64,000 nt of DNA from Roseibium salinum. Lineage in GTDB: Bacteria; Pseudomonadota; Alphaproteobacteria; Rhizobiales; Stappiaceae. This document shows, one piece after another, positions 30,105 through 37,827 of this stretch; the first letter of the stretch is position 1, and the number at the start of each line of letters is the position of its first letter. A model generated the notes under the pieces. That model had not been told where the DNA came from, ran no database searches, and worked only from the letters and a program-made list of their open reading frames with translations. The stretch is taken from NCBI RefSeq assembly GCF_026240905.1, contig NZ_JAPEVI010000003.1, positions 248,001 to 312,000 on the forward strand, in the 5' to 3' direction. The translations under genes were made by a program, and so were the position numbers.

Positions 30105-30314
30105 TCAGGCCGCACCGTCGTCGCCGGGCGTTTCGCCCGTGTTCAGACGGTGGCCGTCGACATGGCTTTCCAACTCGTCCCGGCGCCGGCGCGCCGCCTC
30201 GCGTTCAGCCTTGGTCCGGCCGAATTTGAGCCGGTTGTCTTCTGCCGACTTTTGCTTGTCCTGACGCTGTTTCTGTTTGCGCACCGTGCGCAGATTGATG
30301 ATTTCCGCGCTCAT
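30105..30314 (-). CDS. DUF4169 family protein
   Basis: A 69-residue, very basic and hydrophilic protein: AEIINLRTVRKQKQRQDKQK followed by AEDNRLKFGRTKAERE and LESHVDGHR. This is the DUF4169 pattern (IINLxxxRKxxxR ... NRxxFGRTKxE ... LxxHxR). Function is unknown; the family is nearly always next to sspB and a ribbon-helix-helix gene in this order. It lies 17 nt downstream of sspB and probably shares its transcript. Confidence 0.87.
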   Translation of the reverse strand: MSAEIINLRTVRKQKQRQDKQKSAEDNRLKFGRTKAEREAARRRRDELESHVDGHRLNTGETPGDDGAA

Positions 30315-30331
30315 GAGAATGACTCCGGATA

Positions 30332-30913
30332 TCAGGTCTTCTTACGGAATGCGTCCAGCGAGACGACTTCTCCGCTGGCGGCATTGTCCGCGGCCTCAGC
30401 GGCAGCCTTCGGCTTCTTGCGTTTGGGCTCGCTCGACGCTGCTTCCCTGCCGCCGGCACCGTCCTCGGCCTTGGCTTCGCTCTCGGCGTGTTCCTGCTCG
30501 GCCCTGGCGAGTTCTTCCACCGCTTCGAGCAGTTCTTCCGGCAGTTCTTCCGCGGTCTTGCCCGGATCGAACTCCAGGGCGAACTGAACGGACGGATCGA
30601 AGAAGCCCTTGATGGCGGAGAAGGGAACGAGCAGCTTTTCCGGAACGCCGCCGAAGGACAGGCCCACTTCAAAGGCATGTTCGCCGATGGCGAGGTCCCA
30701 GAACTGATGCTGCAGGACGATGGTCATTTCCTGCGGATAGCGCTCTTTCAGACGCTGGGAGACGCGGACTCCGGGCGCATTGGTGTCGAACGCAATGTAG
30801 AAATGATGATCGCCGGGCAGGCCGGTGCGTCCGACTTCGGCAAGAATCTTCTTCACGGCGCCGCGCAGCGCGTCCTGGATCAGAATGTCGTATCGCAGCA
30901 GGTCTTCAGACAT
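30332..30913 (-). CDS. sspB: SspB-family ClpXP adaptor
   Basis: Alpha-type SspB, the adaptor that binds the ssrA degradation tag and delivers stalled-translation products to ClpXP. The 193-residue protein starts at the ATG at 30913 (MSEDLLRYDILIQDALRG). The peptide-binding domain covers about 1-125 (FYIAFDTNAPGV, MTIVLQHQFWDL, FSAIKGFFDPSVQFALEF), then an acidic and Ala-rich linker, and a C-terminal tail EVVSLDAFRKKT that should be the ClpX-docking motif. The ssrA gene lies upstream on the same strand, a natural functional pairing. Confidence 0.92.
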   Translation of the reverse strand: MSEDLLRYDILIQDALRGAVKKILAEVGRTGLPGDHHFYIAFDTNAPGVRVSQRLKERYPQEMTIVLQHQFWDLAIGEHAFEVGLSFGGVPEKLLVPFSAIKGFFDPSVQFALEFDPGKTAEELPEELLEAVEELARAEQEHAESEAKAEDGAGGREAASSEPKRKKPKAAAEAADNAASGEVVSLDAFRKKT

Positions 30914-30973
30914 CAGTTTTCGTCGAATCTCGGTGGAATTTTGTTTATCAGGCTCACATTGAAGGCCTCCGCT

Positions 30974-30995
30974 CAAAAAGGAAAGGCTCTTTTCC
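30974..30995 (-). terminator. possible terminator of ssrA
   Basis: On the minus strand GGAAA-AGAGCC-TTTCC is followed by TTTTTG, about 90 nt past the tmRNA body and 61 nt ahead of sspB. The stem is short, so the call is moderate. Confidence 0.5.
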
Positions 30996-31084
30996 AGGTG
31001 ATACCAGATAAATGCACGTCTCCAGAAGACCTTACAGCACTCTTGCCGAAACGGGTACTCAACAGATGGAGAATGTGCGGGAAA

Positions 31085-31425
31085 TCAGTGGAGGCTTCTG
31101 TTGCCAGGTGCCTCCGAACCCCGCCTGCCGGTGCTACCCGGAAGGGCTTTAAAGGACTACTGGCACAGCGTTACGCTGCGACAGCGTTGTCCATAGCATA
31201 GTTGTCATTTGCAACTATTAGAACAGCCCGATAACGGTGGTACAATGCCGAGCAAAAGCACAGTCTTTACGCCCTCGTCGATCCTATTTCGCCCCCGCCG
31301 AAACCCATGAAGTCTACTCAGGTAAGCCTCATGGGCTTGGGTGGAGGCGCCGGGTACCGCCCCCGGGTCCGATAGGTTTATTGCACTGCCCATTTATTGC
31401 CATAGCTGGAAAACCAGCACCCCAC
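31085..31425 (-). ncRNA. ssrA: tmRNA, circularly permuted two-piece form
   Basis: Ribosome-rescue RNA that has both tRNA-Ala-like and messenger functions. Read on the minus strand, the acceptor piece (about 31425 to 31342) comes first and ends with a T-arm (CCGGG / CCCGG, 7-nt loop) and CGCCTCC-A. A spacer with a CCCATGA / TCATGGG hairpin follows (31341-31297). The coding piece then starts GGGGGCGAAATAGGATCGAC at 31296. GGGGGCG and CGCCTCC form the 7-bp acceptor stem, with G3-U70 as required for alanine charging. The tag frame at 31212-31171 reads ANDNYAMDNAVAA then TAA. CCA is not exactly encoded (A-CCCA). Outer ends are approximate. Confidence 0.92.
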
Positions 31426-31620
31426 ATATAAGGGTCCCGACCCTTAATGAAAAGGGGGTGAAGGCCTTCAATTCGCGTTGCCGGTAAAGTTTGCGCCCGT
31501 AGGGCGAACTCCGCCGCGAGCCTGTGCACGAACTGGGGAAAGTTCCGCGGAGGGGCTGTGTTTTCGCGAAAATCTGCCAAGTTAAGCGGATCAGCCGATC
31601 TCCATTCAAAGGGCCGCGAC

Positions 31621-32415
31621 GTGCAGCAGTATCTCGATCTCTTGCAGAAAATCCTGGATGAGGGCGTCGACCGGGGAGACCGGACGGGAACAGGAACGCG
31701 GTCCATTTTCGGCCATCAGATGCGTTTCGATCTGTCGGAGGGCTTCCCGCTGGTCACCACAAAGAAGCTGCATCTGAAATCGATCATTCACGAGCTGCTC
31801 TGGTTCCTTTCCGGCGATACCAACATCCGCTACTTGAAGGAGAACGGCGTCAAAATCTGGGACGACTGGGCGGACGAGAACGGCAACCTGGGGCCCGTCT
31901 ACGGCTATCAGTGGCGCTCCTGGCCGGCACCGGACGGTCGGTCCATAGACCAGATCGCCAATCTGGTGGACATGATCCGCACGAACCCGGAAAGCCGCCG
32001 GCTGATCGTCTCGGCATGGAACCCGGCCCTTGTCGACGAAATGGCGCTGCCGCCGTGCCATTCGCTGTTCCAGTTCTATGTCGCCGACGGCAAACTCTCC
32101 TGCCAGCTCTACCAGCGCTCTGCCGATGTGTTCCTCGGCGTGCCGTTCAACATCGCCTCGTATGCGCTCCTGACCATGATGGTTGCCCAGGTGAGCGGCC
32201 TCGAACCCGGTGACTTCGTGCATACCTTCGGTGACGCGCATCTCTACGCCAATCATTTCGACCAGGCGCGCGAACAGATCACCCGCACCCCGCGGCCTCT
32301 GCCCAGGATGAATCTTAATCCCGACATCAGGGACCTGTTTTCCTTCGAATTCAAGGACTTCGAACTGGTAAACTACGATCCGCACCCTCATATCGCGGCG
32401 CCTATCGCAGTGTGA
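31621..32415 (+). CDS. thyA: thymidylate synthase
   Basis: Makes dTMP from dUMP with methylenetetrahydrofolate. With the GTG at 31621 the protein has 264 residues ([15 protein letters not shown]), the exact length of Escherichia coli ThyA. Motifs include [30 protein letters not shown], the catalytic cysteine block [14 protein letters not shown] near residue 146 and [21 protein letters not shown]. The C-terminus HIAAPIAV is typical. It is divergent from ssrA. An upstream in-frame extension to 31558 has no homology. folA lies 4.1 kb downstream after an accessory stretch. Confidence 0.96.
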   Translation: MQQYLDLLQKILDEGVDRGDRTGTGTRSIFGHQMRFDLSEGFPLVTTKKLHLKSIIHELLWFLSGDTNIRYLKENGVKIWDDWADENGNLGPVYGYQWRSWPAPDGRSIDQIANLVDMIRTNPESRRLIVSAWNPALVDEMALPPCHSLFQFYVADGKLSCQLYQRSADVFLGVPFNIASYALLTMMVAQVSGLEPGDFVHTFGDAHLYANHFDQAREQITRTPRPLPRMNLNPDIRDLFSFEFKDFELVNYDPHPHIAAPIAV

Positions 32416-32457
32416 TGCGCATGGCCTGCCGAAGGCAGCAGATTGGGTTGATGTCCG

Positions 32458-32723
32458 AGGGTGCGGACACATAAATGAGGACGAAATGGCATGAGAAATG
32501 GCGAAACACCGTTAGGAAGGGTGCGCAGAGCGGGCTGCATGCCCGGTCAAGCGCGCTGACGAAGCGGGGTGAAGCCATTTTCATGTCCTTCGGATTTGAC
32601 CGGATTGCGCCTCCTCTACGTCGCGGAAGGCTTGAAAATGAACCACATTTCCTACGCTTCCGCTTCTTGAGGACGCGCAATCCGCCTCAAACCATTTCAT
32701 CCTCATTTATGGGTCCACACCCT
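32458..32723. mobile_element. MITE-like element with long terminal inverted repeats
   Basis: A 266-bp non-coding segment bounded by inverted repeats of about 38 bp with about five or six mismatches: left begins AGGGTGCGGACACATAAATG, and the reverse complement of the right end begins AGGGTGTGGACCCATAAATG. A second, inner inverted repeat (GGATTGCGCCTCCTC near 32604 and its partner ending CGCAATCC near 32683) lies in the right half. No transposase ORF and no clear target duplication are seen. The family is not identified. Confidence 0.7.
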
Positions 32724-32803
32724 AAGCCGGCGGCAACCACACATGGCTGAACAGGCGCGTTGGCTGTAGTCTTAACGGATCGTCTCCTTAAAGGGATTTG
32801 ATC

Positions 32804-33883
32804 ATGTCCGTCGCAGACAAGACCCTTTCACTCTCTCCCCACGCGCTGAAGGCCGAATTGTTCGGCTTTGATCCGATGATCGGCCGCAGGCTTTGCGCCG
32901 ATGCCAAGGCCGGACTGTTGCCCCACCTTCATGCGGTTGTTGCCGACCGGAAGGGGGAAATCATCCTTGAGAGCTACGGCAGCGGCCCGGATGAAAACAG
33001 GGGGCGGCCGCTTGGAGTGGTCGCCTTCACCGGTCAAACACTCCACGACCTTCGCTCCGTCACCAAGAGCATCGTCAGCCTGCTTTACGGCATTGCCCTG
33101 GAAAAAGGGCTGGTGCCGCGGCTCGATACGCCAATTCTCAGCTTCTTTCCCGAATATGCGGATCTCGCATCCGACCCGGAGCGCATGAAGCGGACCGTCG
33201 AACATGCGCTTACCATGAGCCTCGGCATGGAATGGGACGAAACGCGCCCCTACACGGATGCCGAAAACAGCGAAATCGCCAAAGAACCCGCTCCTGACAG
33301 GTTCCGCTATATTCTTGAGCGTCCTCTGGTTGCCGAGCCGGGAACGCGCTGGATCTATAGCGGCGGGGCGACCGCGCTGATCGGCGAGATCCTGCAGCGG
33401 GGCACCGGTAGATCCCTGGTGGATCTTGCGCGGGACATGCTGTTCCATCCGCTCGGAATCAGCGATTTCGAATGGTCCGCGGGCAAGGATGGCACCCTTT
33501 CGCCGGCCTCCGGTCTTCGCATGACCGCTCCCGATCTCCTCAAGGTCGGCCGTCTGGTCCTGAACAACGGCATTTGGGAAGGCCGGCGCATTGTGCCGGA
33601 GGCCTGGATCACCGCCTCTCTGAGGCCGGTGATCGCGACGGACGATGGGCTGGACTATGGCTATTTCTGGTTCTGCGGTCAGGCACCTGTCCGGGCCCTC
33701 GGCGGCCCGTCGCCCTGGTTCGCCGGCTTCGGCAACGGCGGTCAGCGGCTGTGGCTGTGCCCCAGGGCGGACGTGGCCGCGGTCGTCTTTTCGGGAAACT
33801 ACAACGACTGGACCGCCTGGATCGCGCCCACACGGGTGTGGAGCGAGATCATCCTGGCGAATCTGACGGATGCCGGGGCGTAG
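32804..33883 (+). CDS. beta-lactamase-related serine hydrolase
   Basis: A 359-residue class C beta-lactamase/penicillin-binding-fold protein starting at the ATG at 32804. The SxxK nucleophile motif is SVTK near residue 85, the YxG-type tyrosine is in WIYSGGATAL near 184, and HALTMSLGMEWDE is a typical surrounding block. No signal peptide is evident, so it is probably cytoplasmic and acts as an esterase or peptidase rather than a true beta-lactamase. It lies alone between the MITE-like element and a convergent beta-glucosidase gene. Substrate unknown. Confidence 0.87.
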   Translation: MSVADKTLSLSPHALKAELFGFDPMIGRRLCADAKAGLLPHLHAVVADRKGEIILESYGSGPDENRGRPLGVVAFTGQTLHDLRSVTKSIVSLLYGIALEKGLVPRLDTPILSFFPEYADLASDPERMKRTVEHALTMSLGMEWDETRPYTDAENSEIAKEPAPDRFRYILERPLVAEPGTRWIYSGGATALIGEILQRGTGRSLVDLARDMLFHPLGISDFEWSAGKDGTLSPASGLRMTAPDLLKVGRLVLNNGIWEGRRIVPEAWITASLRPVIATDDGLDYGYFWFCGQAPVRALGGPSPWFAGFGNGGQRLWLCPRADVAAVVFSGNYNDWTAWIAPTRVWSEIILANLTDAGA

Positions 33884-33895
33884 AGGCAGCCGGCT

Positions 33896-35257
33896 TCACC
33901 GCGTTTGCTCGTGGAAGCCGATCAGATCCCGGTACCAGTGGGCGCTGTTCTTCAGCGTGCGGACCTGGGTTTCGTAGTCGACATGCACGATGCCGAACCG
34001 TTTCGAATAGCCTTCGGCCCATTCGAAATTGTCCATCAGGCTCCAGAGGAAATAGCCCTTCAACGGAATGCCGTTCTCGGTGGCCCCGGCGAGCACGTCG
34101 AAGTGCTTTTCGAGATAGTCGATCCGGCGCTGGTCGTCGACGGCGCCGTCAACCGGTTCGTCATTGTAGCAGGCGCCGTTTTCGGTGATGTAGCAGGGCG
34201 GGAGCCGATAGCGGGAATAGAGCTCTTTCAGAAGGTCCGACAGGCCTTGTTCATAGACTTCCCAGCCGATGTCCGTGAGTTCCGGCCCGGGCTTCGGCGC
34301 AACGCTCTGAGCCATCGGGTAGGTTGCCGCCCCGTCCGGGTCCTGCTTCACCCGCATCGGCGTGTAGTAGTTGAGGCCCCACCAGTCGAGCGGCTGGCTG
34401 ATGATCTCCAGATCGCCTTGCCGGATGTTCATCCTGTCGCCGAAAGCTTCAAGGATTTCCGGATGATAGGAGCCGTTGAAGACCGGTGAGAAATAGATGT
34501 CGTTATGGAACAGGAAGGCGCGTTCGGCCGCGGCAATGTCCTGCGGTGTGTCGCGGACCGGATAGATGGAATGGGCGTTGATCGCCGTCCCGATCGGCAG
34601 GTCCGACCGGGCGGCGCGGGCTGCCTGGGTGCCGAGGCCATGGGCAAGGTTCACGGTGTGAACGGCGGCGGCAAAGGCCTCGACGCTCTTCTCACCCGGA
34701 GCGTGAATTCCGTAGAGATGGCTCAGATGGCAGACGCACCAGGGCTCGTTGATGGTCGCAAGTCCGTCCATCCGGTCGCCCAGGCGCCGGACGATGATGT
34801 CCGCATAGTCGGCAAAGGCCTCCGCCGTGCTGCGCGCCGTCCAGCCGCCATCTCCGGCAAGCGTCAGCGGAAGATCCCAGTGGTAGAGCGTCGGATAGAC
34901 TTTGATGCCGCGCGCGACCATGCCGTCGATCAGCCGATCGTAGAAATCGAGACCCTTTTCATTCACCGCGCCGCGCCCGTCCGGGAGGATCCGCGGCCAT
35001 GCAATCGAAAACCGGTAGGCCTCGACGCCAAGGGACTTGATGAGGTCGAGATCGCTTTCCCAACGGTGATAATGGTCGCAGGCGACATCGCCATTATGGT
35101 GCTGATAGACCCGGCCGGGCATCTTCGAGAACGCGTCCCAGATGCTGGGCTTGCGGCCGTCTTCATCGGTGGCGCCTTCAATCTGATAGGCGGCCGTTGC
35201 GACTCCGAACCGGAAATCTTCGGGAAAACGCTGCGCCAGCTCTTTGTTCGATACCAT
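33896..35257 (-). CDS. GH1 family beta-glucosidase
   Basis: Cytoplasmic glycoside hydrolase of 453 residues. It has the GH1 N-terminal signature FRFGVATAAYQIEGA, the acid/base glutamate in ATINEPW near residue 170 and the nucleophile glutamate in CYITENGACY near 359, plus LWSLMDNFEWAEGYSKRFG in the aglycone region. It would release glucose or a related sugar from beta-glycosides. No sugar transporter or regulator sits beside it, which is unusual for GH1 genes in this order. It is convergent with the serine hydrolase gene. Confidence 0.95.
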   Translation of the reverse strand: MVSNKELAQRFPEDFRFGVATAAYQIEGATDEDGRKPSIWDAFSKMPGRVYQHHNGDVACDHYHRWESDLDLIKSLGVEAYRFSIAWPRILPDGRGAVNEKGLDFYDRLIDGMVARGIKVYPTLYHWDLPLTLAGDGGWTARSTAEAFADYADIIVRRLGDRMDGLATINEPWCVCHLSHLYGIHAPGEKSVEAFAAAVHTVNLAHGLGTQAARAARSDLPIGTAINAHSIYPVRDTPQDIAAAERAFLFHNDIYFSPVFNGSYHPEILEAFGDRMNIRQGDLEIISQPLDWWGLNYYTPMRVKQDPDGAATYPMAQSVAPKPGPELTDIGWEVYEQGLSDLLKELYSRYRLPPCYITENGACYNDEPVDGAVDDQRRIDYLEKHFDVLAGATENGIPLKGYFLWSLMDNFEWAEGYSKRFGIVHVDYETQVRTLKNSAHWYRDLIGFHEQTR

Positions 35258-35318
35258 CGGATCTCAACTTCTGCAGGAGGAAGGACTGCAAGGCTCTTAA
35301 AATTCAAAGCGCTTTGGA

Positions 35319-35999
35319 TCAAGCTTTTTCCAAAAGTCCAAGCTGCCATTTCCAGAAGGGAAGGGTGCCCGCCCAGATGTCGGCGAGGGCCGCGATGCCG
35401 CTATTTCCCTGGACGAGGCCGGTATCCCCCAGCGTTTTCCAGGCGCCGAGGCCCTTGTGCCTGGCAAGGCCGGCGTGAGGGTGATCCCTGGGAAAGCCCT
35501 TCGGCGCATTGGCAAGATCCGGTTCGGAAATCTCGAAGCCGTTCTCTTGCAGTTTCCGCAAAAGGGCGAGGAGCGTTTCGCCTTCTCCGGTTTCAAGCGC
35601 GTGCAGAAAGACTGTGAGCGCGGGCTTGGAAAAGGCCATGCAGCCGGTGCCGATGCGGATGTGATCCGGTTCGATCGACAGGAAGAAGCTCGGCGGCTGG
35701 GCGTCCTTGCCCTCGAACGTGCTTCCCGTCGGCCAGAAAGCCATGCGGACATGCGCGTTAAACGGTCTCTTGTCCCGGGAAAAGCGCAGGTCCCGGTTGA
35801 TGCGGAACTGCTTGGAGGTGATCTCGCGGCCGGTCAGCTCGGAAAGCGCTTCTTGGAGGGCGCGGCGAAGGGCGTCGGACGGCTGTTTGACGAAATGCAG
35901 GTAGTCGGACTTGTTCGCCTCGAACCACGTCTTTGTGTTGTTGGCCGCCAGGCCCTTCAAAAACGTGAAGGTCTCCGGCCGATATCCCGCGGAAATCAT
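35319..35999 (-). CDS. DUF2461 family protein
   Basis: A 226-residue protein starting at the ATG at 35999. The start FTFLKGLAANNTKTWFEANK and RINRDLRFSRDKRPFNAHVR match the DUF2461 (TIGR02453) family, an uncharacterised family of soluble proteins. Its start codon overlaps the stop of the TfoX-domain gene as ATGA, so the two are translationally coupled. An upstream in-frame extension to 36062 lies within that gene and is not needed. Function unknown. Confidence 0.87.
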   Translation of the reverse strand: MISAGYRPETFTFLKGLAANNTKTWFEANKSDYLHFVKQPSDALRRALQEALSELTGREITSKQFRINRDLRFSRDKRPFNAHVRMAFWPTGSTFEGKDAQPPSFFLSIEPDHIRIGTGCMAFSKPALTVFLHALETGEGETLLALLRKLQENGFEISEPDLANAPKGFPRDHPHAGLARHKGLGAWKTLGDTGLVQGNSGIAALADIWAGTLPFWKWQLGLLEKA

Positions 36000-36373
36000 T
36001 CCGCCGCCTTCCCGGATTTTGCCTTTTTCGGCTTCTTGGCGGCATTGGGCGGCAATGCGCACACGTAGTTTCGCGCCAGATTGACCCAGCTCTTGAGATC
36101 CTCATCGGTTTCGATGCCTTCCGGCTCCACCCGGATAAACCCCGGCATGGGGCGTCCGGACGGCTCGCACGGGGAGGCATGGGGCCGGGAAAGGGCTTCC
36201 GCTGCCTGCTCCTTGCCGACCCTTGCCATCAATCCGCGTTTGGAGATGCAGACCAGCATGTTGCCGTTGACCATGAAACAGGTGCCGCCGAACATGCGCT
36301 TCTGTTCGACGTGTTCCTCCGGGATCAGGGCCCGGGTGCGTTCAATCAAAACGGTATCCATCAATGCAGACAT
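35996..36373 (-). CDS. TfoX N-terminal domain protein
   Basis: A 125-residue protein with the single TfoX/Sxy N-terminal domain (RMFGGTCFMVNGNMLVCISKRGLMARV) and a lysine-rich C-terminal tail (AKKPKKAKSGK). The start is the ATG at 36373, with AGGAGAG upstream; a TTG two codons earlier is less likely. Full TfoX regulates competence in gammaproteobacteria, but alphaproteobacterial one-domain versions are uncharacterised. It overlaps DUF2461 by 4 nt and is divergent from folA. Confidence 0.87.
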   Translation of the reverse strand: MSALMDTVLIERTRALIPEEHVEQKRMFGGTCFMVNGNMLVCISKRGLMARVGKEQAAEALSRPHASPCEPSGRPMPGFIRVEPEGIETDEDLKSWVNLARNYVCALPPNAAKKPKKAKSGKAAE

Positions 36374-36534
36374 GTCCAACTCTCTCCTGACGCAAATACT
36401 CCCGACGCTCAGGACGTAAGTGAGCGCTTCAATCCGACACCCGGCGCAAAAGAAATCTGCATCCGTTTTTTTCTCGCGCCGGATCCATGCTAGGAGGCGT
36501 CAGAGCATTTGAAAACCGGATTCGGAGAGCGCCG

Positions 36535-37047
36535 TTGCCTGACATCGTGTTGATTGCCGCCGTCGCCAGGAACGGGATCATCGGGGCGGAAAACGACATG
36601 CCCTGGAAACTGCCCAGCGATCTCAAGCGCTTCAAGAAGCTTACGCTCGGCAAACCTTTGGTGATGGGCCGAAAGACCTTTCTTTCCTTTGGAGGAAAGC
36701 CGCTGCCGGGCCGGCCGCATATCGTCATATCACGGGATCCCGGATACGCTCCGGACGGCGCGGAGGCCGCCACTTCGCTCGAGGCGGCGTTGGAAAGGGC
36801 CCGGGAACAGGCCGCGGAGCTCGGCGTCGACGAAATCATGATCATTGGCGGCGGCCAGATCTACCGGCAGGCGATCGGCCTTGCCGATCGGCTGGAAGTT
36901 ACCGAGGTGGCAACCGAACCGGAAGGCGACACCAGGTTCCCGGAAATCGACCCGGCACAATGGAGCGAAACCGGCCGCGAGCGGGGCGAGCGTACGGAAA
37001 AAGACAGCGCCGGCTTTGATTTCGTGACCTACCGGCGCAAATCCTGA
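36535..37047 (+). CDS. folA: dihydrofolate reductase
   Basis: Reduces dihydrofolate to tetrahydrofolate, recycling the folate consumed by ThyA. I use the TTG at 36535 (followed by PDIVLIAAVARNGIIG), with GGAGAG 5-7 nt upstream, giving 170 residues as expected for the family; an ATG at 36487 would add 16 foreign residues. Motifs are ENDMPWKLPSDLKRFKKLT (active-site Asp region), VMGRKTFLSFGGKPLPGR and MIIGGGQIYRQ. It sits 20 nt before an acetyltransferase gene and probably starts the transcript. Confidence 0.93.
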   Translation: MPDIVLIAAVARNGIIGAENDMPWKLPSDLKRFKKLTLGKPLVMGRKTFLSFGGKPLPGRPHIVISRDPGYAPDGAEAATSLEAALERAREQAAELGVDEIMIIGGGQIYRQAIGLADRLEVTEVATEPEGDTRFPEIDPAQWSETGRERGERTEKDSAGFDFVTYRRKS

Positions 37048-37067
37048 GATCCCAAGAGTGAGCATGC

Positions 37068-37544
37068 ATGAGCCCGACTGAAGACCTGTCCCGGAATCTG
37101 GCTGTGAAATGGGCCGCCTTTGACGAGTTGAGCAATCATGATGTCCATGATCTGCTGCGGCTTCGCCAGACCGTTTTCATTATGGAGCAGAACTCGCTCT
37201 ATGCGGACATCGACGGCAAGGACACGGCCGCGCTGCATTGTCACATCAGGAACCGTGATACCGGGGCGCTGGTCGGAGCCATCAGGCTGTTCACCGATGC
37301 CGAAAACGGGGAGGCACGCATCGGCCGCGTCGTCATAGCGCAAGAGGCGCGCGGCGCCGGGCTCGGGCGGGCCATGATGCAGGCCGGTATCGAGCAGGCG
37401 ACAAGGCTGGTGCCCGGGTGTAGACTGCACGTCACGGCGCAGGCGCATCTGGAGCCATTCTACCGGTCGCTTGGATTTGAGCCCGCTTCGCAGGTCTACA
37501 TCCAGGACGGGATTGCGCATATCGATATGATCCGGACCTGTTAA
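37068..37544 (+). CDS. ElaA-like GNAT acetyltransferase
   Basis: A 158-residue single-domain GNAT protein. The N-terminal stretch DLLRLRQTVFIMEQNSLYAD with IDGKDTAALH matches the ElaA-type acyltransferase family, and the acetyl-CoA loop is VIAQEARGAGLGRAMMQ near residues 88-104. The start is the ATG at 37068, 20 nt after folA, suggesting co-transcription. The acceptor substrate is unknown for the family. Confidence 0.88.
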   Translation: MSPTEDLSRNLAVKWAAFDELSNHDVHDLLRLRQTVFIMEQNSLYADIDGKDTAALHCHIRNRDTGALVGAIRLFTDAENGEARIGRVVIAQEARGAGLGRAMMQAGIEQATRLVPGCRLHVTAQAHLEPFYRSLGFEPASQVYIQDGIAHIDMIRTC

Positions 37545-37642
37545 CTGATAGGTTCCGAGCAGGCCGGGCCGCGTCTGAAACCGGATATGGCGGCTATGAT
37601 GCCGGTAGCCGGGCGGCAGCGGCGAAAACGAACTGCCCCGGT

Positions 37643-37669
37643 CTTGACACATCCGATGTCCGACCCCAC
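37643..37669 (+). promoter_or_regulatory. possible heat-shock (RpoH-type) promoter
   Basis: CTTGAC and CCCCAC lie 15 nt apart, resembling the alphaproteobacterial sigma-32 pattern (CTTGAA then CCCCAT-like). It is 158 nt upstream of hflK, whose products belong to protein quality control. Match is imperfect; the rest of this 283-nt gap shows no gene. Confidence 0.35.
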
Positions 37670-37827
37670 CTGCGGCGCGGGAAAATGTAGGGGTTCTTCA
37701 GGAGTTGGGCAGGGGGCTTTTCGTTGAAAGCAGCCGGTAACCTCCTTATAACCTACGGTGAGTCAGAACGGGCGAAACAACAAAGCCCACGTCCGGCAGC
37801 GGCTGGATTTCACAGAAGGAAGTTTTG

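Noticed and set aside
32475..32750. 91-codon ORF inside the MITE-like element
   Set aside because: It spans the terminal inverted repeat and the inner inverted repeat, so it is a by-product of the element's structure and not a gene.
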